Source: Sulfurospirillaceae bacterium
GTDB lineage: Bacteria > Campylobacterota > Campylobacteria > Campylobacterales > Sulfurospirillaceae
Direction: 5' to 3'
Assembly (NCBI GenBank): GCA_028692875.1
Contig: JAQUWL010000021.1
Span: 1 to 35,904 of the forward strand
DNA: 35,904 nucleotides
The translations under genes were made by a program, and so were the position numbers. A model generated the notes under the pieces. The model saw nothing but the letters and a program-made list of their open reading frames with translations. It was not told the DNA's origin and searched no databases. Position 1 is the first letter of the stretch, and each line of letters opens with the position of its first letter. Positions 7,961 through 15,992 of the stretch are shown piece after piece.

Positions 7961-8671
7961 TTAGCCGATGTTTGTATAAACAGCTTGTACGTCGTCATCG
8001 TCTTCTATCTTGTCGATGATTTTTTCAACATCCACCATCTGTTGCGGAGTAAATGAAACAGGCGTGTTGGCGATACGCTCTAATGTTGCTTTGGTTAATG
8101 CAATACCTAAGCGGTCGAACGCACTATTTAAGCTTCCAAAGTTCGTGTAGTCCGCATAAACGAGTACAACACCGTCTTCTTCTTCTATCTCTTCAAGTCC
8201 AGCGTCGATAAGCTCAAGCTCAAGCTCTTCAATGTCCATCTCTGCTGTTTTGGCAAACTCAAAGACTGCTTTTCGAGAAAACATAAACTCTAGTGAGCCG
8301 TTGTTTAGCATTTCACCGCCTGATTTTTTAAAGGCACTTTTGATATTGGCAACAGTTCTTGTGTTGTTGTCTGTCGCACATTCTACAAAAAAGAGTGAAC
8401 CGTGTGGTCCTTTTCCTTCGTAGGTAACTTCGCTTAAGGTTTGTGCATCTTTGCCAAGTGCTCTTTTTATCGCCGCATCAATGTTGTCTTTAGGCATATT
8501 TTCGGCTTTTGCGTTAAGAATCGCAGCTCTTAATTTTGGGTTGGATTCTGGGTCTCCTCCGCCATCTTTTGCTGCCATCATTATCATCCTACCAAGTCGT
8601 GGAAAAACACGAGACATATTGCCCCATCGCTTCATTTTTGCTGCTTTTCGATATTCAAACGCTCTACCCAT
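7961..8671 (-). CDS. YebC/PmpR-family protein (TACO1-like translation factor or transcriptional regulator)
   Basis: 236 residues starting at [19 protein letters not shown]; the ATG at 8669-8671 is preceded by AAGGA. A TTG 18 bases upstream would lengthen the protein but lacks support. Family signatures are [56 protein letters not shown], the acidic central domain and the C-terminal [17 protein letters not shown]. YebC proteins are now linked to relief of ribosome stalling at proline stretches, and some paralogues act as DNA-binding regulators; sequence alone does not decide between these. Confidence 0.92.
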   Translation of the reverse strand: MGRAFEYRKAAKMKRWGNMSRVFPRLGRMIMMAAKDGGGDPESNPKLRAAILNAKAENMPKDNIDAAIKRALGKDAQTLSEVTYEGKGPHGSLFFVECATDNNTRTVANIKSAFKKSGGEMLNNGSLEFMFSRKAVFEFAKTAEMDIEELELELIDAGLEEIEEEDGVVLVYADYTNFGSLNSAFDRLGIALTKATLERIANTPVSFTPQQMVDVEKIIDKIEDDDDVQAVYTNIG

Positions 8672-8765
8672 GAGCTTATTCCTTTGCAATTAACATTAAA
8701 TTATTATGGCGGAATTATATCTTTTTTAAAATTAGGATACAATTTTCAAAAAAATAAAAAAGGCT

Positions 8766-8773
8766 TACATGTA
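8766..8773 (+). repeat. TACATGTA spanning the lhgO start codon
   Basis: The ATG at 8769-8771 is the centre of a TACATGTA palindrome (8766-8773), with AAAAAGG (8757-8763) acting as ribosome binding site. Anything binding this palindrome would overlap translation initiation of the gene. Confidence 0.8.
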
Positions 8774-9968
8774 CGATTATGTGGTTATAGGCGGAGGAAT
8801 TATTGGCTTAAATGTCGCCAGAGTTCTTATTGAAAAAGAGCCTAAGTCTAAAATTGTTCTTATTGAAAAAGAGAGTGATGTTGCAAAGCATAGTAGCGGA
8901 CGAAATAGTGGCGTGTTACATGCTGGATTTTACTATAGTGCTGATTCGCTTAAGGCAAAATTTACAAAAGAGGGCAATGTAAGACTGCGTGAATTTTGCT
9001 CAAGAAAAGGACTTAGTATCAACCCTTGTGCAAAAATTGTTGTTGCCCAAAATGAGTTTGAACTTGCAGGACTTGAAGAGTTAAAACGACGAGGCGATGC
9101 AAATGGTGTGGATATGGAGTGGATGAGCGAAGAAGAGCTTGCTCTAAAATATCCTATGGTTAAAACCCACCAAAAAGCACTTTTTTCGCCAAATACCGCT
9201 ACTGTAAATCCCATCGAAGTAACTCAAGCATTCAAGCAGGAAGTTTTAGAAAAAGGTGTTCATGTTCTGCTCAATACAGCTTACACTAAGAGAGTTTCAC
9301 AAAATGAGATAGCAACAACACAAGGAAATCTTAGATACAAAAAACTTATCAACTGTGCTGGGCTTTATGCGGACAAGATAGCGCAAGATTTTGGTTTTGC
9401 CAAAGAGTATATCATCATACCATTCAAGGGAATTTATCTCAAAGATGAAAACAATATTTGCGGTATCACGACAAATATATATCCAGTTCCAAATCTTGCC
9501 AACCCTTTTTTAGGAGTTCATTATACACTTACAGTGGACAATCAAGTCAAAATAGGACCAACAGCGATACCCGCTTTTTGGAGGGAAAATTATAAAGGAT
9601 GGGATAATTTTAAATGGAGCGAGTTTTTACAAACACTTTATTATGAGGCAAAACTATTTTTTACAAATGCTTTTGGGTTTCGGGATTTGGCGTTTTGTGA
9701 GATGAGAAAATACATCAAATCACACAATCTTTCTTTAGCAAAAGGGTTGACATACTCGATAGATACAAGCGGTTTTACTCATTGGAGCACTCCTGGAATA
9801 AGAGCACAACTTCTCAACACAAAGACGTTGGAGCTTGTTCAAGACTTCGTTGTTCAAGGCGATGATAAAACTATACATGTACTCAACGCTGTTTCTCCAG
9901 CGTTTACATCATCGATGCCTTTTTGTGAGTGGGTTGTTGAAAATTACGTTTTAAGAGCGGAGCAATAA
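8769..9968 (+). CDS. lhgO: L-2-hydroxyglutarate oxidase/dehydrogenase family FAD protein
   Basis: 399 residues with an N-terminal Rossmann FAD site (VIGGGIIGLNVARVL, residues 6-20), the LhgO/DAO stretch SSGRNSGVLHAGFYY, and the C-terminal GIRAQLL and SPAFTSSMPFCEWVVEN segments of the LhgO family (usual length about 400-420). The enzyme oxidises L-2-hydroxyglutarate to 2-oxoglutarate and donates electrons to the quinone pool. The promoter region (8694-8765) is short and AT-rich. The 3' end overlaps the convergent ygbA-like gene by 18 bases. TACATGTA copies occur at the start codon and at 9874-9881. Confidence 0.9.
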   Translation: MYDYVVIGGGIIGLNVARVLIEKEPKSKIVLIEKESDVAKHSSGRNSGVLHAGFYYSADSLKAKFTKEGNVRLREFCSRKGLSINPCAKIVVAQNEFELAGLEELKRRGDANGVDMEWMSEEELALKYPMVKTHQKALFSPNTATVNPIEVTQAFKQEVLEKGVHVLLNTAYTKRVSQNEIATTQGNLRYKKLINCAGLYADKIAQDFGFAKEYIIIPFKGIYLKDENNICGITTNIYPVPNLANPFLGVHYTLTVDNQVKIGPTAIPAFWRENYKGWDNFKWSEFLQTLYYEAKLFFTNAFGFRDLAFCEMRKYIKSHNLSLAKGLTYSIDTSGFTHWSTPGIRAQLLNTKTLELVQDFVVQGDDKTIHVLNAVSPAFTSSMPFCEWVVENYVLRAEQ

Positions 9969-10298
9969 AAAGTTTTTGACCTTACTAAGCCCTAGCTTCA
10001 TACCACTGTAACGCATAACTTTTGCCATCTGCTTCCATTGAGGTTTTTCATAGCAGGGGTTGGCACATGTGCGACATTTTGGCTTTGGGTCGTGTGGGCA
10101 GTTTTGAAGTCTTTGGATTCCGTATTCCAAAAGGACTCGGCAGTCATTGCATAAATTTACCTCATATGAAAAAGTTGCATCTTGATAACTTATATTTTGG
10201 ATATGTAGAGCTTGTTCGTGGTCCTTTACATCGTTGCAATATGTTTGTATAAATCTTGAAAGTGTCTCTACTTCGCTTTTAAATTTCACTATATCCAT
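9951..10298 (-). CDS. YgbA-family protein (nitrous oxide-stimulated promoter family, PF11756)
   Basis: 115 residues, close to E. coli YgbA (about 117). The start is the ATG at 10296-10298 (MDIVKFKSE) behind GAGGAAAA; longer in-frame starts lack a ribosome site. The family pattern is clear: FIQTYCNDV, LCNDCRVLLEYGIQRLQNCP, CRTCANPCY, then KVMRYSGMKL. Six conserved cysteines suggest a metal or Fe-S site. In E. coli ygbA belongs to the NsrR nitric-oxide regulon, so a role in recovery from nitrosative stress is likely, in keeping with nap and hcp in this window. The function is not biochemically established here. Confidence 0.85.
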   Translation of the reverse strand: MDIVKFKSEVETLSRFIQTYCNDVKDHEQALHIQNISYQDATFSYEVNLCNDCRVLLEYGIQRLQNCPHDPKPKCRTCANPCYEKPQWKQMAKVMRYSGMKLGLSKVKNFLLLRS

Positions 10299-10408
10299 TT
10301 TTTTCCTCTTGCTTTTTGGGTGTAAAAAGAGGATTAAACCATACTGTAACTTAATTTTAGCCATCATTTTAGCACTTGATTTTAGACTTTATGTTATACT
10401 TTTTGACC

Positions 10409-12025
10409 ATGGAAATAACACAAAAAAATACACCATCTCCCATCAGCACCGCTGTCTCTAAAGAGCTAGGAAAGATAGCCCTACAAGCTCAGATTGAAGC
10501 TTTGCTTAAAGGCAACAATGCACCTTTGATGGAGGAGGGAAGCTCAAGTGTTGGAAATTTGCTTGAGTCTCTTATGAAAGATGTTGCGACCAATGTTAAA
10601 ACCAAAGATGCAGTTTTGGCATTTTTGAAAAATAGCGATTTGCTCAAAAATCTCGGCTCACTCTCAAGCGAGTTAAAATCTCTTTTACAGAGCATCAGAA
10701 ATGATGAAAATCTGAGCCGATATGTGCCTGTTTTGCAAAAATTTTTAACCAATGCAAAAGTGCTTGATGAGTCAACTATCAAGGCACAACTAGCTCAAAC
10801 AGGTGTATTTTTAGAGTCAAAAATAGCCAAAAGCGTAGAGCCAAAAGGGCTTCCACCTGCGCTTAAAAGCGTTTTGGTTGAGCTTAAAGAAGCACTTGTC
10901 GCACATCTTAAAAACACACCCCAAAGCGAGCCACTTATCCAAAAACAGATAACATTTATAGATAAGATGCTAGAGCCTACAAAAGCTATTTTGGACAATC
11001 TTCCAAAAGCTGTTACTCTTCTTGCGCAGAGTGTGAAAGAGGCAAAAACTCCAACAAGCGAGATAGTCAAAATCGCAAACAAACTTGAAATTGTGGCAAA
11101 AAGTGCTGAGCTTGTTGAGGTTAAAGCAGAGTACAAAGTGCCAGTTGAAACAAAAGAGTTTGTCAAAATCGCAGAGACGCTTAAGCCTACGCTTGAAGAG
11201 TTAAAAACCACTCTTAATGCGATGAGCGAAAAAGGCACATTTTTTTCGACAGAAAAGATGCAGGAGATTATCAAAAATATAGACAATATATTGTCAAAAG
11301 AGTCACTTTTTCAGCAAGAGCCACTAAAAAATGCCTTAAGTAGCGATGTTAAGACTCTCGTTGGGCTTATCAAAGGAGATGAGAGTGTTGCTAAAAATTC
11401 TCTACATGTACAGAGTGATGTTTTTAAACTTGTCGCAAAACTGGAGCAAGGTTTAGTCGAACAGCCAAAGAGCCAAAGTGCTACGCTTGAGCCAAAGAGT
11501 GCTCAATATATAAATGAAGATATCAAAGCCGTTGTGTTAAAAATCAAAGAAGAGTTGCAAAACTCGCCACTACCTCACGCCAAAGAGGCGATGGCGATGG
11601 CGGATAAAGTCCTCAATAAAATTGAATATTATCAACTTTTTTCTTTTGCCTCATCTTCTATGACATCATATTTGCCATCATTGTGGGAGGGGCTGGAGGA
11701 TGGCTCCATCAGCCTTAAAAAACTCAAAGAAAATCGCTTTTTTTGTGAGATAAATCTAAATCTAAAAGAGCACGGAAATATCGACCTTTTGGTTATGTTG
11801 TATGATGAAAATCGCATTGTAGTTTCTGTTTATGCTGACAACGAAGCGTTTAAGCAGAAAGTTTCAACCCATCTAAGCGAGTTAAAAAGAGGATTTGCTA
11901 AGGCTGGGCTGGTTTGCGAGGGGGTAAATTTTTTCGAGGCAAAAGAGGTGCTAAAAGCCAAAAAAGAGGCACAACCTTTTGTGAGCGAAGAGGTGGTTAG
12001 TATGGGCATAAACTTAAAGGCTTAA
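10409..12025 (+). CDS. FliK-like flagellar hook-length control protein (divergent)
   Basis: 538 residues from the ATG at 10409. The long low-complexity, Lys/Glu/Leu-rich N-terminal part (about residues 1-400) predicts helices. The C-terminal ~120 residues (SSMTSYLPSLWEGLEDGSIS, then FFCEINLNLKEHGNIDLLVMLY and VSTHLSELKRGFAKAGL) resemble the Flg_hook domain of FliK. The following gene encodes an FlhB C-terminal homologue, the natural partner of FliK in export-specificity switching, which supports the call. No ribosome site precedes the ATG and TATACT lies at 10395-10400, so the message may be nearly leaderless; upstream in-frame TTG (10376) and ATG (10391) are alternatives. TACATGTA at 11403 reads LHV. 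Confidence 0.65.
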   Translation: MEITQKNTPSPISTAVSKELGKIALQAQIEALLKGNNAPLMEEGSSSVGNLLESLMKDVATNVKTKDAVLAFLKNSDLLKNLGSLSSELKSLLQSIRNDENLSRYVPVLQKFLTNAKVLDESTIKAQLAQTGVFLESKIAKSVEPKGLPPALKSVLVELKEALVAHLKNTPQSEPLIQKQITFIDKMLEPTKAILDNLPKAVTLLAQSVKEAKTPTSEIVKIANKLEIVAKSAELVEVKAEYKVPVETKEFVKIAETLKPTLEELKTTLNAMSEKGTFFSTEKMQEIIKNIDNILSKESLFQQEPLKNALSSDVKTLVGLIKGDESVAKNSLHVQSDVFKLVAKLEQGLVEQPKSQSATLEPKSAQYINEDIKAVVLKIKEELQNSPLPHAKEAMAMADKVLNKIEYYQLFSFASSSMTSYLPSLWEGLEDGSISLKKLKENRFFCEINLNLKEHGNIDLLVMLYDENRIVVSVYADNEAFKQKVSTHLSELKRGFAKAGLVCEGVNFFEAKEVLKAKKEAQPFVSEEVVSMGINLKA

Positions 12026-12026
12026 A

Positions 12027-12311
12027 ATGCAAAAAAATAGCTACGAAAAGCCAAAAAGAGCCGTTGCGCTAAAGTACGACAGACAAAAAGATGATGCTCC
12101 AAAAGTGGTCGCTTCTGGCAAGGGTTATGTGGCGGAAACTATCATCAAGCTAGCTCAAGAGAACAATATTTTTATCAAAAAAGACGAGGATTTGGTAGAG
12201 CTTTTGAGTAAAGTTGAGGTCAATAAAGAGATTCCTGACAATATGTACAAGGCTATCGCTGAGATTTTTAGTTTTATATATAAAATGAGCAATAAAGACA
12301 AACTTTTGTGA
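12027..12311 (+). CDS. flhX: FlhX, FlhB C-terminal domain homologue
   Basis: 94 residues starting one base after the upstream stop. The sequence KPKRAVALKYDRQKDDAPKV, GKGYVAETIIKLAQENNIFI and IPDNMYKAIAEIFSFIYKM follows the cytoplasmic domain of FlhB/YscU proteins. The NPTH autocleavage motif and the membrane domain are absent. In Campylobacterota such a stand-alone protein (FlhX) can replace the cleaved C-terminal piece of FlhB in the flagellar export gate. It is followed directly by a truncated hicA reading frame. Confidence 0.85.
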   Translation: MQKNSYEKPKRAVALKYDRQKDDAPKVVASGKGYVAETIIKLAQENNIFIKKDEDLVELLSKVEVNKEIPDNMYKAIAEIFSFIYKMSNKDKLL

Positions 12312-12393
12312 GCATATTGTCATTCCTTACCATAAGCCTATCAAAGCGATTTGTGTCAAACATGTATTAGAGATTTTAGGAGAGTTAAAATGA
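12312..12393 (+). pseudogene. hicA toxin remnant (last ~26 codons)
   Basis: Immediately after the flhX stop, the + frame starting at 12313 reads HIVIPYHKPIK then VKHVLEIL and ends in TGA at 12391-12393. This matches the C-terminal part of HicA mRNA interferases, including the catalytic-region H-x-x-x-P-x-H pattern. The TGA overlaps the hicB ATG (12390), the standard hicAB junction. The N-terminal ~35 residues of HicA are missing because flhX sequence occupies their place, so the toxin is broken. The breakpoint is at or next to the flhX stop. Confidence 0.75.
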
Positions 12394-12749
12394 AAAAGAA
12401 TCTTGATTATTTTATGAATTTAGACTATGAGATTATCGTTAAAAAAGTAAAACCAAATGAGGGTGGTGGTTGGTTTGCTTACTATAAAGATTTTAAAGGT
12501 GTAATGGGTGATGGTGAGAGTGCTGATGAGGCTTTGTCGTCGTGTCAAGAAGCATTTAAAGCCTTTTTAATGGTGGCGCTTGAAAAGAAAGATACTATTT
12601 CTGAGCCCAATGAAGCAGAAAAAAGTTTGCGCATCAATATCTCTATGCCAGAGAGATTAGTTAAAAAGATTGATGAATTTATTATGCCTTTACATCTTAC
12701 TCGGTCAGCATTTTTACAAAAAGTTGCCATGAAAGAGATAGGGGCATAA
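12390..12749 (+). CDS. hicB: HicB-family antitoxin (orphan)
   Basis: 119 residues from the ATG at 12390, which has TAGGAG upstream. The first ~65 residues form the HicB RNase-H-like fold (YEIIVKKVKPNEGGGWFAYY, then GVMGDGESADEALSSCQEAF). The tail (RINISMPERLVKKIDEF, then LTRSAFLQKVAMKEI) is a ribbon-helix-helix DNA-binding domain. HicB normally neutralises HicA and represses its own operon. Here the toxin is reduced to a stump, so HicB is an orphan; retention may reflect recent toxin loss or a function as immunity or regulator. A start further upstream would run through the hicA remnant and is not supported. Confidence 0.9.
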   Translation: MKKNLDYFMNLDYEIIVKKVKPNEGGGWFAYYKDFKGVMGDGESADEALSSCQEAFKAFLMVALEKKDTISEPNEAEKSLRINISMPERLVKKIDEFIMPLHLTRSAFLQKVAMKEIGA

Positions 12750-12943
12750 GCTAAAAAGGTATGAAATTTGCCATAAAAGGCATTGTATAAATAATTCTAT
12801 TATAGTAGTTATATTTATTCTATAATAAACGAAATTATTTTTACAAGTGTTTTATATGGGAGAAAATGTGTTGTGGATTATAATGCCCTGATTTGTCAAG
12901 ACAATATCACTTCTCATTTTATTTCCACCTAGCACCTGCAACT
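12750..12943. other. AT-rich intergenic stretch
   Basis: No gene, hairpin terminator or TACATGTA copy is seen here. The segment near 12890-12905 (TGATTTGTCAAGACAA) could be a degraded insertion-sequence end belonging to the transposase remnant that follows, but no matching second end was found. Confidence 0.4.
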
Positions 12944-13120
12944 TTATGCCACACTTTTAACATAATCAAGATAAACATTCATAGGTTTTTGATAGCCAAT
13001 CGATGAATGAAATCTTTTAAAGTTGTATTTGTGCATATAGTCATTGATTCCGTTTTTCAACTCCTCTATTGTAGTGAAATTACTGATGTATCCCGCTTGG
13101 TTAAATCTTTTTAACAATCC
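12944..13120 (-). pseudogene. IS3-family transposase remnant (C-terminal fragment)
   Basis: The - strand encodes about 58 residues ending IEELKNGINDYMHKYNFKRF, then HSSIGYQKPMNVYLDYV. The N-R/K-x-R/F-H-S-x-x-GYxxP pattern is the end of the integrase core of IS3-group OrfB transposases. The catalytic DDE residues and the rest of orfB and orfA are absent, so it is a dead fragment. No intact terminal repeats are seen. The fragment lies directly upstream of the hcp regulatory region and carries TACATGTA at 13121 just outside the recognisable homology. Confidence 0.8.
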
Positions 13121-13133
13121 TACATGTAAGTAC

Positions 13134-13147
13134 TTGATTGATATCAA
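13134..13147 (+). promoter_or_regulatory. Perfect FNR/CRP-family binding site upstream of hcp
   Basis: TTGATTGATATCAA is an exact TTGAT-N4-ATCAA palindrome. It lies about 40 bases upstream of the expected transcription start (a TATTTT or GATATT -10 lies at 13166-13177), the position of a class II activator site. It would give low-oxygen or nitrosative induction of hcp. Confidence 0.75.
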
Positions 13148-13205
13148 TCAGTCTTTTTTACTCTCTATTTTGATATTGTTTCGCAAAATTTAATTAGGAG
13201 AAAAT

Positions 13206-14537
13206 ATGTCTTTAAATATGTTTTGCGACCAATGCTCGATGAGTGCTATAAATGGATGTGGTGCTAAAGGGCAAGATATCGGCGTTTGCGGAAAAGATGC
13301 TACCTTGTCTAAGCTCCAAGATATTATGATTTATGGGCTTAAAGGCTTGAGTGCTTATCGTGGACACGCCAATGAATTTGGTGCCGATACGAAAAAAGTG
13401 GACGATGTTATCGCTGAAACACTTTACTTTACACTCACCAATGTCAACTTTAACTTTGATGATCATATCAAGCAGTTGATGAAAGTTGGAACCGCTGGTA
13501 TCGAGATGATGAACATCTTAAGCGAGGCTCACACTTCGCATCTTGGTATCCCAACGCCAGTGCGTATCTCTCAAAACAAAGCCGAGGGTAAAGGCATCTT
13601 AGTAAGCGGACACAACCTTGATATGTTGCTTGAGCTTTTGAAGCAAACCGAAGGAAAAGGCATCAACATCTATACGCATTCCGAGATGATACCTGCACAC
13701 GGCTACCCAGAACTACGCAAGTTTTCGCACCTCAAAGGCAACATCGGCAAATCATGGTTTGACCAAACAAAACTTTTTGAAGAGTGGGGCGGAACTATCA
13801 TCGTGAACACTAACTGTATCGTTCCTCCAAAGAAAAGTGCAACATATATCGACAGACTTTATACTTACGACATAGTGGGCATCAAAGAGGGCAAGAAAAT
13901 CCACGGCAACGACTTTGCTGAAGTTATCGCTCAAACTCTTTGTTTGCCTGATATTTCGGGATTTGACAGTGATGAAACACTTGTTACAGGACATCATTAT
14001 AAAACGATTTTGGGACTTGCTCCGCAAATCTTAGAAGCAGTCAAATCTGGCAAAATTAGCCAATTCTTCGTAATTGCGGGTTGTGATGCACCAGGAAAGG
14101 GTGGCGAGTATTTCCGCCAAATGGCTGAAAATCTGCCAAATGATTGTGTCATATTGACCTCTAGTTGTGGTAAGTTTAGATTTAACGATATCGATTTTGG
14201 AACTGTTGCAGACACGGGAATACCACGTTACCTAGACCTAGGACAATGCAACGACAGCAACGGCGGTATCCACATCGCAGTAGCATTGAGTGAAGCACTT
14301 AATATGCCAGTAAACGACCTTCCTCTTTCTATCGTTCTTAGCTGGATGGAGCAAAAAGCTGTTCTTATCTTGTTGTCACTTTTCAGCATCGGCATAAAAG
14401 ATATCTATCTTGGACCAAAACCACCACAATTTGTCAATGATGATATATTTGCATTTTTGCAAGAGCATTTCAATCTCCACCTGACTGGCGATGTTCAAGA
14501 AGATATGAAAGATTTATTGATTAAGAAAAGCGCGTAA
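13206..14537 (+). CDS. hcp: Hybrid cluster protein (hydroxylamine reductase / NO-stress protein), short class III-like form
   Basis: 443 residues, about 100 shorter than E. coli or Desulfovibrio Hcp. The N-terminal Fe-S motif has cysteines at 7, 10, 18 and 28 (C-x2-C-x7-C-x9-C), unusual spacing. The sequence then passes to the cluster-binding core without the second part of the helical domain, as in class III Hcps known mainly from archaea and Thermotogales. All hybrid-cluster ligand motifs are visible: GHNLDML, HSEMIPAHGYP, NTNCIVPP, AGCDAPG, SSCGKFRFN, LGQCND and the Glu/Lys of MEQKAV. The family reduces hydroxylamine and NO and nitrosylates proteins. The ATG has AGGAG at 13196-13200. The FNR box upstream fits induction during nitrate respiration. 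Confidence 0.95.
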   Translation: MSLNMFCDQCSMSAINGCGAKGQDIGVCGKDATLSKLQDIMIYGLKGLSAYRGHANEFGADTKKVDDVIAETLYFTLTNVNFNFDDHIKQLMKVGTAGIEMMNILSEAHTSHLGIPTPVRISQNKAEGKGILVSGHNLDMLLELLKQTEGKGINIYTHSEMIPAHGYPELRKFSHLKGNIGKSWFDQTKLFEEWGGTIIVNTNCIVPPKKSATYIDRLYTYDIVGIKEGKKIHGNDFAEVIAQTLCLPDISGFDSDETLVTGHHYKTILGLAPQILEAVKSGKISQFFVIAGCDAPGKGGEYFRQMAENLPNDCVILTSSCGKFRFNDIDFGTVADTGIPRYLDLGQCNDSNGGIHIAVALSEALNMPVNDLPLSIVLSWMEQKAVLILLSLFSIGIKDIYLGPKPPQFVNDDIFAFLQEHFNLHLTGDVQEDMKDLLIKKSA

Positions 14538-14551
14538 ATATCTCTACATGT

Positions 14552-14590
14552 AAAGAAGAGAAGCCAGCCTAGGATTCTCTTCTTTTTTGC
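14552..14590 (+). terminator. Intrinsic terminator after hcp, abutting TACATGTA
   Basis: The 11-base arms AAAGAAGAGAA (14552-14562) and TTCTCTTCTTT (14575-14585) are followed by further T residues. TACATGTA (14545-14552) touches the 5' arm. Confidence 0.85.
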
Positions 14591-14694
14591 TTTTATCTTG
14601 TTTATCGCTAAAAAGTTTAAAGTTTAGACCTGACCCCTTTTGATTTAAAGTTAAAGTATTCTAAAATATATTAACTTTTAAAAGGACGCTAGAT

Positions 14695-15933
14695 ATGCCA
14701 TTTTCCAAACTCAACTTAAACTCTAAAATCCAACAAGCACTATGCGAAAATAACTATATTGTGCCGACGGCTATTCAAGAAAAGGTGATTCCTTTGGTGC
14801 TTGATGGTAAAGATGTTATAGCAAGAGCACAAACTGGAAGTGGAAAAAGTGCGAGTTTTGTGTTGCCTATTTTGGAGCTTTGGAAGCAAGATAAAGGCGA
14901 GGGTAAAGCAAAAATAAAAGCTTTAGTTCTGACGCCAACTCGTGAGCTAACCGTGCAAGTAGCTGATACGTTTCGACTCTTTGGAGATGCCTTACATGTA
15001 AAGCCTAAAGTAGTTAGCATCATCGGCGGAGAGAGGATTGGCGAGCAACTTTATGACATCCAACAAGGCTGTGATATCGTGGTGGCGACTTCTGGAAGAT
15101 TGCTGGATATTGTTGGTAAAAAACAGATAAATCTCTTACATGTAAAGCATTTTGTGCTTGACGAAGCGGACAAAATGTTGGATTTGGGATTTGCTGAAGA
15201 GCTGGAGCTTATCTTGAAGCAACTACCTTCTAAACGGCAAAATCTTCTCTTTTCGGCTACTTATCCTCCAAAGATGCAAGCCATAGCTTCACGCATCACT
15301 CAAAATGCGGTTGAAGTGAGCATTGAGGCAGAAGCACCAACAGTTGAGCTTATTGCTCAGCGTGCTATCGAGGTAAATCGTGAAAATCGTGGTCCTTTGC
15401 TTCGCCATTTGTTGAAAACAAACCGTTGGGAATTGGTGCTTGTTTTTATGGCAAATAAAAGAGCAAGTGACAATATCGCACAGAAGTTTAGAAGTCATGG
15501 ATTTTCAGCCGAATCTTTTCATGGGGATTTAAATCAAGAAGACCGCACATGGACGCTAGATGCTTTTAAAACACGCAAAATCCGTATTTTATTTGCCACC
15601 GATATTGCAGCGCGTGGGCTTGATATCAACGATGTAAGCTGTGTTATAAACTTTGATTTGCCTCGCTCTCCGGAGGATTATATTCATCGAATAGGGCGAA
15701 CGGGTAGAGCTGGCAAAGATGGTGTAGCCATCTCTTTTGTGGGGCTTGAGGATAAAGCACATTTTACATTGATTGAAAAACGTGCTTCCATTTGTTTGAA
15801 AAAAGAGCAAATCGAAGGTTTTGAGATGATAGGCGAAACTCCCGCAAAAGAAAAAGGAGTCGCACCCATCAAGGGCAAACGCAAAAGCAAAAAAGATAAA
15901 CTTAGAGAAAAGAATTTGAAAGAAAATGGTTAA
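14695..15933 (+). CDS. rhlE: DEAD-box RNA helicase, RhlE type
   Basis: 412 residues with all DEAD-box motifs: TAIQ Q motif, AQTGSGKS (residues 45-52), PTREL, ATSGR (in place of TPGR), VLDEADKMLD, SAT, ATDIAARGLD and HRIGRTGRAG. A basic tail (KGKRKSKKDKLREK) replaces the DbpA domain, which places it in the RhlE/cold-shock group and separates it from the other helicase in the window. Role: RNA unwinding in ribosome assembly or mRNA decay. The ATG has AAAGGA at 14681-14686, and TAAAAT at 14662-14667 is a plausible -10. Two TACATGTA copies (14993, 15137) read LHVK in both cases. Confidence 0.88.
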   Translation: MPFSKLNLNSKIQQALCENNYIVPTAIQEKVIPLVLDGKDVIARAQTGSGKSASFVLPILELWKQDKGEGKAKIKALVLTPTRELTVQVADTFRLFGDALHVKPKVVSIIGGERIGEQLYDIQQGCDIVVATSGRLLDIVGKKQINLLHVKHFVLDEADKMLDLGFAEELELILKQLPSKRQNLLFSATYPPKMQAIASRITQNAVEVSIEAEAPTVELIAQRAIEVNRENRGPLLRHLLKTNRWELVLVFMANKRASDNIAQKFRSHGFSAESFHGDLNQEDRTWTLDAFKTRKIRILFATDIAARGLDINDVSCVINFDLPRSPEDYIHRIGRTGRAGKDGVAISFVGLEDKAHFTLIEKRASICLKKEQIEGFEMIGETPAKEKGVAPIKGKRKSKKDKLREKNLKENG

Positions 15934-15943
15934 TAACAAAGAC

Positions 15944-15973
15944 TAACCCCATCTCTATAAAGAGACGGGGTTA
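15944..15973. terminator. Inverted repeat between convergent genes
   Basis: TAACCCCATCTCT (15944-15956) pairs with AGAGACGGGGTTA (15961-15973) around a four-base loop. The single mismatch is A-C on the + transcript but G-U on the - transcript, so the hairpin is better formed downstream of the - strand cytochrome gene. No clear T run follows on either strand. Confidence 0.6.
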
Positions 15974-15992
15974 AGACTATAATATTAGGGGG

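Noticed and set aside
10489-11286. Open frames on the - strand opposite the FliK-like gene
   Set aside because: These are antisense shadows of the Lys/Glu/Leu-rich FliK-like sequence, with no recognisable domain.
13100-13115. GTTAAA-N4-TTTAAC palindrome as an NssR-type nitrosative-stress box for hcp
   Set aside because: It lies inside the transposase remnant, differs from the TTAAC-N4-GTTAA arrangement of Campylobacter NssR sites, and a much better FNR-type site lies closer to the promoter.
14695-15933. The two DEAD-box genes in the window as a recent duplication
   Set aside because: Their C-terminal domains differ (DbpA RNA-binding domain against a basic tail) and the cores diverge through most of their length, so they belong to separate subfamilies.
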